Positions 1 through 9,018 of a stretch of DNA of 64,000 bases are shown piece after piece; position 1 is the stretch's first letter; every line of letters starts with the position of its first letter. The stretch comes from Pseudoalteromonas sp. NC201. GTDB lineage: Bacteria; Pseudomonadota; Gammaproteobacteria; Enterobacterales; Alteromonadaceae. Made by a program: the position numbers and the translations under genes. The DNA lies in assembly GCF_002850255.1 (NCBI RefSeq), contig NZ_CP022522.1, forward strand, positions 2,045,125 to 2,109,124, written 5' to 3'. The notes below the pieces were generated by a model that saw nothing but the letters and a program-made list of their open reading frames with translations, was not told the DNA's origin and ran no database searches.

Positions 1-181
1 TCAGCCACTAAGCATAGTCGCTGAATTTAATGACAGTGAAAAGCTGATGTTCATCGATAACTCCGCCAGTGATACTCATTACCGCGGTGGCGATTATCAC
101 CTTAAAGTACAAAGTAATGTAGCAATATTAACTTGGGGTTATTATCAACAGCCCATCCAGTGCAAAGTTACAGTAGACTAA
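1..181 (+). CDS. C-terminal end of an unidentified protein (5' truncated by window)
   Basis: An open frame runs from the window edge (codons from position 2) to a TAA at 179-181, giving 59 visible residues that end QCKVTVD. The visible part is polar and beta-like, with no motif I recognise. It is read as coding because the frame is open to the edge and the next gene converges on it 34 bp later. The product cannot be named from this tail. Confidence 0.5.
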   Translation, partial: QPLSIVAEFNDSEKLMFIDNSASDTHYRGGDYHLKVQSNVAILTWGYYQQPIQCKVTVD

Positions 182-215
182 ATTTAGAAGCAGATTAGCG
201 CTTCGAGTTGAAGCG

Positions 216-605
216 CTAATCACCGGTTGAATGATAGCAAATCTTGTCGAGCATCATGATAATAAACGAGTCGTCTTTTGCTTTTCCTAAGAACTCCATA
301 GCGTTAAATTCAAACGTCCCATCAGATTTGACTTCGTATTGAAGAAGAAAATCAAACTTTTCGCCTTCTTCTTCTACATAACCATCAATATTTATGTAGT
401 TTCTGCCCCAATCGCTTGTGAGATAATCCCAAGTGAGTTCGGTAAAAAAATTATTCATAACTTGGCGAAAAGTGTAGTCGCTACACTCTTTAAACGGTGT
501 GTCCTGCATTCGGTCAATTTCTAACTCAGCAGTATAATCGGCATAAGCTACAGATGAGGTGACTAAAAATCCAAGTGCAGCTAGGTTAAGTGAGAGCTGT
601 TTCAT
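216..605 (-). CDS. small secreted protein of unknown function
   Basis: A protein of about 129 residues begins with a typical signal peptide: a Lys near the N-terminus, a hydrophobic stretch, and a probable cleavage after AYA near residue 23. The mature part is acidic, has two Cys residues (KECSDY and KICYHS) that could form a disulfide, and has no recognised domain. Two ATG codons are adjacent (608 and 605). The second has better spacing to a weak GGA, so I placed the start there. It is probably periplasmic or secreted; function unknown. It converges with the partial gene at the window start. Confidence 0.6.
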   Translation of the reverse strand: MKQLSLNLAALGFLVTSSVAYADYTAELEIDRMQDTPFKECSDYTFRQVMNNFFTELTWDYLTSDWGRNYINIDGYVEEEGEKFDFLLQYEVKSDGTFEFNAMEFLGKAKDDSFIIMMLDKICYHSTGD

Positions 606-666
606 CATTTTCCATTTTTATGTCTGACGCGAAATTAAAGTATATCAAGCAATATGAAATATTTTG

Positions 667-2958
667 TTATTCGAACCAAACTACTTTATTTTTGCCAGTA
701 TGTTTAGCCTCATACAAAGCTTTATCAGCATCATTTAAATGTCCTGTAATAGACATTTTTTCCATCTCGGGAAGTACCGCTTTTACACCAATGCTGACCG
801 TGAGATGTATTTTCTCTTTTTCTGACAGTGTAATTTCCAAGTTAGATATGGATTCTCTGATGGTCTCGATCAGTGCGCTAGATGATCCATGTGTGGCATC
901 AAGTAACACAAATGCAAACTCCTCACCTCCCATTCGCGCGGTAAAATCATCACTGCGTAGCGCATCCTTTATGGTGTAAGCAATCAGTTTAATAGCTTTG
1001 TCACCAGCATCATGACCGTAGGTATCATTAATAGACTTAAAGTTATCGATATCTACCATACCAATTAAATAGGGGAAGGATATCTCACCAACTTCGGCGG
1101 CTTTTTCCATAAAGGCACGTCGGTTGGGCAGGCCTGATAAGGTGTCGGTCATTGCAAGTTCAAGCAGTTTGTTTTCTGCTTCTTGGCGCTCTTTATCGAG
1201 TTTAACCGCATAGTATAAACCCGCTAGAGAATCGACCAGTGGTTGTAAGAATTTTGCATCTTCTTCGGTATAGTCAAAAAACTTATTCGCCAGTCCTATC
1301 ATACCGACCAATTCGCCATTGAGCTTTATCGGCAGCCCTAAAAACTTAGAGATCCTTGGGTGTCCTTTTGGCGTGCCTTTCGACGCAGGGTGCTTGCCTC
1401 GTTCATTACTAATGACGGTTTTTCCCGTCAGGATCACTGATCCAAACAGATTATTAAAATCAGTAAAATAGAGATCGTTATCATAATATCTCTGTACCAA
1501 TTGAGAGCTTAAATCATTCCACTGCATTTCTGAAATGGCATGAATAAAGAGCCTTGGTACACCGGCGGTATGCTCAAGCTCGCCGATCAGCGCAAATTGG
1601 CTATCCGCAATGTCGATGAGCTCTTCTAGAATTTCACGGCATGATTTAGACAGATCACCTGTTTTTAAATAGGCTGACTGTGCTTTACTGATAAAAGACA
1701 GTAATTGCTTTTGCTTTCGCTCTTGCAACTGTGCTTCCATCCGGTAGGTAATATCCCGGTGAGTACCAGCAAGGCGCAGTGCTCTGCCACTATTATCGCG
1801 TTCAACCACTTTGCCATAGGTTTCTATCCACACCCAGTGGCCATCGGCATGTTTCATTCTATAGGACGTTGTGTAGGCATCGGTTAACCCTTGTAGGTGT
1901 TTGGCTAGGTCTCTTTCTACGTGACTACGATCGGCTGGATGAATAAGTTGGCGGAAGTAATTAACACTGGTCTCAACGTATTCAAATTCAATTCCAAGCA
2001 TATCACACCACTTTTTATTAACTTTATTGATATCTGCTGGAATATTCCAATCCCATGTACCTAGCTCCGAGGCTTCTAACAATAGGCGCATCTGTCGGTT
2101 CGTCTCATTGAGTTTGTCTTCGGTGTACTTTTGCGCAGTATTTTCGGTAATAAATGCCTGAATGCTTGTCATTCTGCCGTCGTGGTTAAAATGCGCCACG
2201 GTGATCATACGGATCCAAATCTGTTTTGAGTCTAATGCCATCTCTAGCAAAATTTCAGACGCTTCTAAACCATCCAAGTGGTTTTGTAAGTTAAAATGAA
2301 ATTTCTCAACACTTGGCTCGGTGAGTAAGTCTTCAAAATGCAATTCCCCGGAGCATAAGTGAAAGGCGTCAATACCAATCACGCGCTCAATATTCGGAGA
2401 AACCGTACGAATGCGCAGCCCATTATTGTACTTCCACTTAATTAACACGATTGGTGAAAAGCGGATTAACTCTTGATCTTCGAGGTATAACGAATAGTTT
2501 TTTTGTAGCTCTAAAATATTGGTGATAAGACCGCTGATCGTCTCGAGTAAATGAACATCTCGCTCGGCATAGTTTTTCGGTTTGGTATCGATTAAACATA
2601 CGCCACCGATTGGCTTGCCGTCGAGTCTAAAAGGTACACCCAAGTATGAGCGAATGTAGGGCTCGCCAGTCACGAGCGGGTTATTGGCATAATTTTCATC
2701 CAAGGCGGTATCTGGAACAAGCAAAGACCTGTTATGTTTGATTAAGCTCTTACAAAAAGCATCTTGCTCCGGTGTCCTATCGGCTAGGATCCCATGTCTG
2801 GCGATCAGATGTTGCCATTGCCCTTCGATTACAGTGACTAAAGTTATTGGTACCTCAAAATAATCAGATAGGGAGGTAAGTAGCGTATTGAGGTCGGCGA
2901 GCGGAAAGCTTGATTCGACTAAATCTTGTGTTAATTCAACTTTTGCAAAAGTATCCAC
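667..2958 (-). CDS. GAF-PAS-PAS-GAF-GGDEF diguanylate cyclase
   Basis: This 763-residue soluble sensor enzyme is predicted to make cyclic di-GMP from two GTP. Order of domains: GAF (about 20-150), PAS-like (about 160-275), PAS with PAC (about 285-410, ending in an HRDIT motif), GAF (about 420-585) and GGDEF (about 595-763). The active-site loop reads GGEEF at residues 677-681, an accepted active variant. An RSDD inhibitory (I-site) motif sits five residues upstream, so product feedback inhibition is likely. No membrane segment is seen, so input is cytoplasmic. It is the last gene of the five-gene signalling operon, starting 2 bp after the preceding stop. The ligands of the GAF and PAS domains are unknown. 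Confidence 0.9.
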   Translation of the reverse strand: MDTFAKVELTQDLVESSFPLADLNTLLTSLSDYFEVPITLVTVIEGQWQHLIARHGILADRTPEQDAFCKSLIKHNRSLLVPDTALDENYANNPLVTGEPYIRSYLGVPFRLDGKPIGGVCLIDTKPKNYAERDVHLLETISGLITNILELQKNYSLYLEDQELIRFSPIVLIKWKYNNGLRIRTVSPNIERVIGIDAFHLCSGELHFEDLLTEPSVEKFHFNLQNHLDGLEASEILLEMALDSKQIWIRMITVAHFNHDGRMTSIQAFITENTAQKYTEDKLNETNRQMRLLLEASELGTWDWNIPADINKVNKKWCDMLGIEFEYVETSVNYFRQLIHPADRSHVERDLAKHLQGLTDAYTTSYRMKHADGHWVWIETYGKVVERDNSGRALRLAGTHRDITYRMEAQLQERKQKQLLSFISKAQSAYLKTGDLSKSCREILEELIDIADSQFALIGELEHTAGVPRLFIHAISEMQWNDLSSQLVQRYYDNDLYFTDFNNLFGSVILTGKTVISNERGKHPASKGTPKGHPRISKFLGLPIKLNGELVGMIGLANKFFDYTEEDAKFLQPLVDSLAGLYYAVKLDKERQEAENKLLELAMTDTLSGLPNRRAFMEKAAEVGEISFPYLIGMVDIDNFKSINDTYGHDAGDKAIKLIAYTIKDALRSDDFTARMGGEEFAFVLLDATHGSSSALIETIRESISNLEITLSEKEKIHLTVSIGVKAVLPEMEKMSITGHLNDADKALYEAKHTGKNKVVWFE

Positions 2959-2960
2959 GC

Positions 2961-3938
2961 CTACTCTCCGTTATTTAAAAATGCAGCGAGTTGAGTGGTA
3001 TTACTTTGTATCTCGTGAGGTAGTGCGGTATCGAGTAACTTTTCCAACTGAATTTCTAGCTCTATCTGCTTTCTTGGCAGTAAGGATTGCTCTATGTTAT
3101 CCAGTACGAATAGATAGTTATGGGTCGGTGATGGTAATATTTTGTAGTTTCTGAAAACTTCTTGCGCCGCAGCTGCCAATTTCGGTGTGGTGAGTTCGCA
3201 AGTTGGCAACGCATAGTAAGTGAGAACGGGGTTTATCGAGTAACATAATAGCAGTTCGGTGATAACTTCATAGACGTTAATTTCGTCTGTTACTTCGACT
3301 TTTTCTATGGTGATCAGATAGAACTCTTCGTCTTTTGGATTGCTGCGGATCTCACATCTTAAAACACCAAGAGGAGTGTGGTAGATGCCATTACCACTAA
3401 AGCATGCCGAGAACTCTGCAAGTATCTGAGATTCTATGTCTTTGCTGAGATTATGTTCGACAACTTGGCCTTCATTATTGATTAATACCCGTGGGCAATC
3501 ACGCTTTTTTAGTTGTTCCTGTAAAACCGTTTTAAAATAATTATTATTGTATACGTCTATTGCTGCATTAACTTCTTCGAGTAATTTGTCGTTCTCCCAT
3601 GGTTTACATAAAAACTTATGCGCAACCTTGCTATTAATCATATCAATAAGCATATCGGAGTCGGTATAACCGCTAAGAATTAGGCCAATTGCACCAGGGT
3701 TTATTTTTTTGGCTCGTTTTAGAAAATCTCCACCATTCATTAGCGGCATTCTAAAATCAGAGATAATAACCTGAACGGGGTGCGTGTCTATGTACTCAAG
3801 AGCTTCAAAAGGATTATCAAAACTGACAACCTCTACCGAAGGCAGCCGTATGACTCGTTTTAACGCCTTAAGTATTGACGTTTCATCGTCTAATATCAGT
3901 ACTTTGTAACTAACTAAAGTATTTGCTTCTGAGTTCAT
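2961..3938 (-). CDS. response regulator: receiver plus PAS-like C-terminal region
   Basis: A receiver domain occupies about residues 10-130, with the acidic pair LDDE, the phospho-acceptor Asp in SDFRMP, and Lys in CKPWEN. The remaining 190 residues have no enzymatic motif; the first part looks PAS-like and resembles the middle of the neighbouring EAL protein. The receiver is clearly paralogous to that of the EAL protein (both have FRMP-MNG and KPW). I chose the ATG at 3938 because GGAG lies 7 bp upstream. An earlier in-frame start at 3974 would extend further into the upstream gene. With this start the gene overlaps the upstream HDOD gene by 29 bp, suggesting translational coupling. Output mode is unknown. 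Confidence 0.8.
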   Translation of the reverse strand: MNSEANTLVSYKVLILDDETSILKALKRVIRLPSVEVVSFDNPFEALEYIDTHPVQVIISDFRMPLMNGGDFLKRAKKINPGAIGLILSGYTDSDMLIDMINSKVAHKFLCKPWENDKLLEEVNAAIDVYNNNYFKTVLQEQLKKRDCPRVLINNEGQVVEHNLSKDIESQILAEFSACFSGNGIYHTPLGVLRCEIRSNPKDEEFYLITIEKVEVTDEINVYEVITELLLCYSINPVLTYYALPTCELTTPKLAAAAQEVFRNYKILPSPTHNYLFVLDNIEQSLLPRKQIELEIQLEKLLDTALPHEIQSNTTQLAAFLNNGE

Positions 3939-5049
3939 AGAAAAGCTCCAACCAATCTTGGCTCTTTTGATCAAAAAAGGTGTTGATCACCGTCTGATTG
4001 ACTTCTTTATTGGTGATAGTGTCTATAAGCAACAATAGCTTAGTGGCATTGCAATCTGAGCTAGCCGTTTCTAGGGCATTAATGAGTGCATACAATTGAT
4101 CTGTGATGGCTGACTCGTAGCCAATTAACGTGGCTGTATAAAGGGCGATGTGTAATTTCTCGATATAGCAACTCTGTGGGGAATGACATTGACTTTCGGT
4201 AATAAGCTGAGCTATTTCTGAGCCGAGCTCACCTAGAAATAATAAGGATTGAAGAAAAACAACACGCTCAGAGTCAATTGATGCGTCATGTAGCTTGTGT
4301 ACCAATTCCTTAAGTAACTTGACCTTTTTAAAGTTAATATCGCTTAACTGCTCACAGTTCGCGATATCATATCTGGCTGCGACCATATTGTGATAACACA
4401 CAGAGACAATAATTGCAGACACTAAATCTACACCGAGCGTCTTAATCGCGGTAGAGAGGGAGTATTGCTTCGTCGATAATCCCACATAAGCACTGTTACA
4501 CAGGTGGAATAATTTAGCTTGAATGAGCACCTCTTGTTCTAGCATCGCTTCAAGCTTATGAAAATCTAAATCAATGTCTTCAATTTTACTTAGCAAGATA
4601 GGCAATTCGTTTTCAATGAAAGTTTCATTTAACGCACGCTTTATTGCTTCTCTTAAAGGCAGCTCATTGAGTCGATAAAAAGCGGTGATAACCTCATCGA
4701 ATTCTTCTCTTCGAAATGGCTTAGCGATGATAAAGGTCGCAGAAATTGAAGATTTGCACAGTACCTTGCCCGTGGTATCGCCCGTTAATAACACGGTGAG
4801 GACTTGCGGATAACGGCGTCTAACGATATTGATTAATTCAACACCGTTAATCGATGGCATAAGGTAGTCACTCACAAAGATGTCTATGCTCGCTAACGTA
4901 TCTAGGGATTCTATGAATTGTTTAGGTGATGAAAAGGTCAGTATCTCAGCGCCTTCCATGCTGATTTTGAAGTGGCGGTGGAGCGACTTCAACATTAACT
5001 CATCGTCATCAACGAGCACAATCCGTGGCACTTGGCTTTTAATAGACAT
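3910..5049 (-). CDS. response regulator with receiver and HDOD domains
   Basis: A 379-residue protein. The receiver (about 8-130) has VDDDE, a phospho-acceptor Asp in VSDYLMP and a conserved Lys in AKPFRR. The following HDOD region (about 150-330) includes the typical stretch LCNSAYVGL and an ATAIKTLG-like element (STAIKTLGVD). HDOD proteins are non-enzymatic relatives of HD phosphohydrolases and often act in c-di-GMP or motility signalling. The ATG at 5049 follows GAGGAG by 10 bp and overlaps the end of the EAL gene by 11 bp. It probably relays the same phosphosignal as its receiver-bearing neighbours; this is inferred from the operon. Confidence 0.82.
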   Translation of the reverse strand: MSIKSQVPRIVLVDDDELMLKSLHRHFKISMEGAEILTFSSPKQFIESLDTLASIDIFVSDYLMPSINGVELINIVRRRYPQVLTVLLTGDTTGKVLCKSSISATFIIAKPFRREEFDEVITAFYRLNELPLREAIKRALNETFIENELPILLSKIEDIDLDFHKLEAMLEQEVLIQAKLFHLCNSAYVGLSTKQYSLSTAIKTLGVDLVSAIIVSVCYHNMVAARYDIANCEQLSDINFKKVKLLKELVHKLHDASIDSERVVFLQSLLFLGELGSEIAQLITESQCHSPQSCYIEKLHIALYTATLIGYESAITDQLYALINALETASSDCNATKLLLLIDTITNKEVNQTVINTFFDQKSQDWLELFYELRSKYFS

Positions 5050-6937
5050 AGTGAGTAAACTCCTCAAGCAAAACAGGTTTTCCGATGAGATATCCTTGTA
5101 CTTCATCGCATTTTAACTGTTCTAGAATTTCAAGCTGTTCCACGGTTTCTATACCTTCAGCGACAACTTTTAATTCAAGGTCGTGAACTAATCGAATAAC
5201 ATTTTGGACAAGATCTCGAGCTGATTTTGAACTGTCGATATTTTCAATCAGGCTTTTGTCAATTTTGATAACATCCACTGGCAATTTTGAAATATAGCCC
5301 AGTGAGGAATATCCCGTACCGAAGTCATCGATGGCAATGGAGAATCCGATTTCTTTTAATTGTAGTAATTTAGTTTTAGCTTGCTCGAGATTTTCTAAAA
5401 CAAAGTTCTCGGTGATTTCTAACTCGAATTGCTCGGGTTTGAGCGAATACCTTTCAATAATCGAATACATGGTTTGTACAAAGCAGGGATCGGAAAGTTG
5501 ATAAGGTGAAACATTCACTGCAACTTTTTGGATCTCAAGTTCTTCCTTTTGCCATTCGCACAGTGCGATACACGCCTGCTCAAGTACCCAAGTTCCTATT
5601 TTGACTATTTGTCCGTCTTTTTCTGCCAACGGAATAAAATAATCTGGTGAGTTAGCGCCAAACTGGGTGTTCTTCCAGCGAATTAACACTTCGCAACTAT
5701 TGATTGAATGTTCATTTAAATTAAGCTTAGGCTGGAACCTTAGATAAAACTCATCATTATCAACGGCGTTAAATAATGCCTCAGAGACTTTATGCTCGTT
5801 TAGCTTTTCTGAAAGCAGTGATTGCGAATAACGCATATAGAAGTCAGTGCGAGACTCGCAAACAAATTGGGTATAGATAACTAAGCTGTCTATTGCTTCC
5901 GATAGTGGTTGCTCAGGCTCAATCATGGTGTACGAGACAGAGAACTTGATTTGGATATTTTTGCGAATGAAAAATTGTTTAATTGAGTTGATTAACTCAT
6001 CTAAAAATTTGTGTACCTCAATTTCACTTTGTACTGAATCTAGCCAGAAAATAGCTTGGTCAAAGCTGATTTCAAGCATCGAAAAATGAGTCGCTTCGCT
6101 CAGTAGAGCATGATCTATGATTTTTTTAAACGTATCTGAATATATTGGGGTATTAGAAATAATATTCTTAACCAACAAGTCTCGAATTTTCAGGCAGATC
6201 ATGACAGAGTTATCGGTGCGATTGATATGTTCGAGAAAGCCCAATTTGCTCTGATAAAAGTTAGGATATTTATCCTGCTCGCTGGAGAGGGGTTTAATGA
6301 TAAGTAGGTAGCTGGATTCTGTTTTTAGCTTGAGCTCAACTTGACATAACACCCCAGAGCTTTTTAATGTTGCAATTCTGCGTTCAGTAAAATCATCAAG
6401 GCATTTATCACTTTCAAAATTAAACAGTTGAAAGAAGTTGCCTTTATTGACCTCGTTCAACACTAATTCCGTGTAAGCGTAATTACAGTCAATGACATTA
6501 CCTATGGTATTAACTTCGACTAAAGGTGCATTATTGTTACGCAATATCTGGGTTTTTAATTCGTTTTTGTGATGGTTTGTGAGTGCCGCTTCTATCGTAG
6601 TGTACAGTTCTTCGTTATTCCAAGGCTTGGATAAAAACTTAAAGGTGTTATTCGCGTTGATCAGCGACTTCATATCGTCATAATCAGCTTGCCCACTGAG
6701 CACGATGCATTCAATACTGGGATCATGCTTTTTCACTTCTTGGATAAGCTCTTGGCCATTCATGTTGGGCATTCTGAAATCAGTAATAAGCACATGCGGT
6801 TTGTGCTCTTGTATTAAACCGAGCGCTTGTCTTGGGTCATCGGTATATACCACTTCATAATGCTGTAAACGCAGAGTGCGCTTAAGCGACTTTAGAATAT
6901 CAATTTCATCATCAACCAACATGATAGGTGCATTCAT
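5039..6937 (-). CDS. receiver-EAL c-di-GMP phosphodiesterase
   Basis: A 632-residue protein with an N-terminal receiver (about 1-120; VDDE, phospho-acceptor in TDFRMP, KPW), a PAS-like region, a middle part without a GGDEF signature (about 230-370), and a C-terminal EAL domain (about 385-632). The EAL signature reads EVLIRW. Other catalytic elements are present: VNVSPYQL, ELEITE, DDFGTGYSS, KIDKS and AEGIET. Metal and water ligands therefore look intact, and the domain is likely an active c-di-GMP hydrolase. It begins 2 bp after the HTH-receiver gene and overlaps the next gene by 11 bp. It provides the degrading arm opposite the GGDEF protein in the same operon. Confidence 0.9.
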   Translation of the reverse strand: MNAPIMLVDDEIDILKSLKRTLRLQHYEVVYTDDPRQALGLIQEHKPHVLITDFRMPNMNGQELIQEVKKHDPSIECIVLSGQADYDDMKSLINANNTFKFLSKPWNNEELYTTIEAALTNHHKNELKTQILRNNNAPLVEVNTIGNVIDCNYAYTELVLNEVNKGNFFQLFNFESDKCLDDFTERRIATLKSSGVLCQVELKLKTESSYLLIIKPLSSEQDKYPNFYQSKLGFLEHINRTDNSVMICLKIRDLLVKNIISNTPIYSDTFKKIIDHALLSEATHFSMLEISFDQAIFWLDSVQSEIEVHKFLDELINSIKQFFIRKNIQIKFSVSYTMIEPEQPLSEAIDSLVIYTQFVCESRTDFYMRYSQSLLSEKLNEHKVSEALFNAVDNDEFYLRFQPKLNLNEHSINSCEVLIRWKNTQFGANSPDYFIPLAEKDGQIVKIGTWVLEQACIALCEWQKEELEIQKVAVNVSPYQLSDPCFVQTMYSIIERYSLKPEQFELEITENFVLENLEQAKTKLLQLKEIGFSIAIDDFGTGYSSLGYISKLPVDVIKIDKSLIENIDSSKSARDLVQNVIRLVHDLELKVVAEGIETVEQLEILEQLKCDEVQGYLIGKPVLLEEFTHYVY

Positions 6938-6939
6938 AG

Positions 6940-7539
6940 CTACCCCTGGATTAGCGCATTAATTTTTTCTAACAGAATAGAGTTATCAAACGGTTTAGAA
7001 AGGGCATCGTTGGCGCCCATCGCTTTGGCCTTTTCAAGTTCTACATCATTTAACGCAGAGATCACCAAAATCTTAATCGCTTTAAATTCTTCTTTTTCGC
7101 GGATAAATGAGATCACTTGAAAGCCATCCATTCCCGGCATGGAAAGATCGAGCGTGATTAAACTTGGTTTAAACTCAGAGATGGCAATGCCTGCCATAAA
7201 GCCATCTCCAGCTTCTTGTATCAAATAATCGTTGCCTATCACTCGTCTTATCGCTTTTCTATATTGGGGCTCGTCATCAATGATAAGCACCTTAGCTAAA
7301 TCCCGTTCTTTATCAGAGTGTAGACCACTTTCTGCGATTTGATAGTCGCTAATAAAGTCTTGCGAAAGGGGGATTTTGTGCTTGTTTAAAAAGGATAAAA
7401 AGTCTTCAAGTAAGACACGGTAGTTACCGCGTCCAGGAAGCTTATGACCTTTTAATTCGCCATTGGCAATCCAGCGACTTACACTGCGTTGGTGTACGTT
7501 ACAGTAGCTGGCGATTTCGCTTGGTTTAAGTGTTTGCAT
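6940..7539 (-). CDS. response regulator with N-terminal excisionase-type HTH and receiver
   Basis: This 199-residue protein has the reverse of the usual order. Residues about 5-55 form a MerR/excisionase-like helix-turn-helix (SEIASYCNVHQRSVSRWI, then a KLPGRGNYRV wing). The receiver (about 80-199) has IIDDE, phospho-acceptor Asp in TLDLSMPG, and Lys in LSKPFDN. It is the first gene of the minus-strand signalling operon and may regulate it. Whether it binds DNA or uses the HTH as a protein-interaction module cannot be told from the sequence. No cognate kinase is nearby. Confidence 0.82.
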   Translation of the reverse strand: MQTLKPSEIASYCNVHQRSVSRWIANGELKGHKLPGRGNYRVLLEDFLSFLNKHKIPLSQDFISDYQIAESGLHSDKERDLAKVLIIDDEPQYRKAIRRVIGNDYLIQEAGDGFMAGIAISEFKPSLITLDLSMPGMDGFQVISFIREKEEFKAIKILVISALNDVELEKAKAMGANDALSKPFDNSILLEKINALIQG

Positions 7540-7644
7540 AGTCTTATTGCTTTAATTCTCTTACCTATTGGTATAGCACAAGAAAACTAATAAGACAAAA
7601 GCGACATTAGAGACAAAGAAAATAGAGTATGTTTGTGAGCTAAA

Positions 7645-7671
7645 GGTATCAAGGCGGGGAGCCTTGATACC
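7645..7671 (-). terminator. strong hairpin downstream of the NhaC-type transporter gene
   Basis: An 11-bp perfect stem (GGTATCAAGGC / GCCTTGATACC) with a GGGGA loop (plus-strand reading) lies 18 bp past the transporter stop codon. The following minus-strand tract is only weakly T-rich (TTTAGC), so it may act as a terminator or as an mRNA 3' stabiliser. Confidence 0.6.
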
Positions 7672-7688
7672 ATCATGGATATATAAAC

Positions 7689-9017
7689 CTATAACACCAT
7701 CGCGGCTATCCAGCCGAAGCAGAGTAGTGGGATGTTGAAGTGAATGAATGTTGGCACCACGGAATCCCATATGTGATCGTGCTGGCCGTCGGCATTTAAG
7801 CCAGAAGTGGGTCCAAGTGTGGAATCTGATGCAGGAGAGCCCGCGTCGCCTAATGCACCTGCGGTTCCCACCAAAGCGGCGGTAGCCATAGCGGAAAAGC
7901 CAACCTCTAGAGACAAAGGTACAAATAGCGTGGCAATGATTGGCACGGTTGAAAATGAACTGCCAATTCCCATGGTAATAAGTAATCCAACAAGCAAAAT
8001 CATCGCAGCGGCAAGAGGTTTATTATCGCCAACAAAATCGGCACAACTTGCTACTAAACTTGCCACATCGCCCGTTGCTTTCATGACGGAGGCAAAGCCT
8101 TGAGCAGAGATCATGATAAAACCTATCATTGCCATCATCGCCACGCCTTTGCTGAAAACATCGGAGTTTTGTTCCCATTTCACAATGCCAAAGAGGCTAA
8201 AAATCATCACGCCAACGAGCCCACCTAATATCATTGAGCCACTGTTATTTTGTGCAATGAGAGAAGCCAGCACCGCAGCACCGCCGACGATCATGACTTT
8301 AGTTGCTTCTTGGCCTTCCGGTACTGTGTTTGACTGAGTACTTTGCTGTTGACTCACTTCATAAACTCGCTTTTTACGATAAGTAATGAAAACGGCAACC
8401 AACAGTCCTATCAACATACCAAGCGCTGGGATCACCATAGCGTATGGCACGTCGAACTTAACCAATTCTAAACCATTATCTACAAGGTTTTTATGCAAAA
8501 TAGAGTAAAGGTAAATGCCACCGAATCCATATGGCAACACCATATAACTGGTCGCTAAGCCAAACGTTAAAATACACGCAATCGCACGGCGGTCTATCGT
8601 CAGCTTGTTCAGTACGACTAATAGCGGTGGAATGAGGATCGGAATAAACGCAATATGGACAGGCACAAGGTTTTGCGAGGCAATCGAGCAAGCCAAGATG
8701 ATGACCATTATAAACATGCTTAAAAACGTTGAACCTTCGCTATCATTGGCATTAACCAATTTGAGCAGCTTTTGCGCGAGGATTTGAGTTAAGCCAGACT
8801 TTGAAATAGCAACTGCAAACCCACCTAACATGGCATAGCTTAAGGCTATTTCTGCGCCGCCAGATAGCCCATCATTAAAGGCGTTTAAGGTTGTCTTCAA
8901 ATCTAAACCGGCCACTAAGCCCGCAGCTATTGCACTAACTGTCATGGCGACAATTACATTTATTCTAAAGAGGGTTAACCCCAGCATGAGCAAGACGCCC
9001 AAAATAACAGCATTCAT
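7689..9017 (-). CDS. NhaC/YuiF-type inner-membrane transporter
   Basis: A 442-residue, highly hydrophobic protein with about 10-12 predicted membrane spans. It has glycine- and serine-rich re-entrant-type stretches ([41 protein letters not shown]) characteristic of the NhaC-like branch of the ion transporter superfamily. Members have been described as Na+/H+ antiporters, and the related B. subtilis YuiF as a histidine permease, so the substrate is open. It starts 1 bp after the TgpA stop codon, which makes it the likely last gene of the MoxR/DUF58/TgpA operon. Confidence 0.75.
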   Translation of the reverse strand: MNAVILGVLLMLGLTLFRINVIVAMTVSAIAAGLVAGLDLKTTLNAFNDGLSGGAEIALSYAMLGGFAVAISKSGLTQILAQKLLKLVNANDSEGSTFLSMFIMVIILACSIASQNLVPVHIAFIPILIPPLLVVLNKLTIDRRAIACILTFGLATSYMVLPYGFGGIYLYSILHKNLVDNGLELVKFDVPYAMVIPALGMLIGLLVAVFITYRKKRVYEVSQQQSTQSNTVPEGQEATKVMIVGGAAVLASLIAQNNSGSMILGGLVGVMIFSLFGIVKWEQNSDVFSKGVAMMAMIGFIMISAQGFASVMKATGDVASLVASCADFVGDNKPLAAAMILLVGLLITMGIGSSFSTVPIIATLFVPLSLEVGFSAMATAALVGTAGALGDAGSPASDSTLGPTSGLNADGQHDHIWDSVVPTFIHFNIPLLCFGWIAAMVL

Positions 9018-9018
9018 A

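Noticed and set aside
590..979. 129-residue plus-strand frame
   Set aside because: It is antisense to the GGDEF domain, whose protein motifs are clear on the opposite strand.
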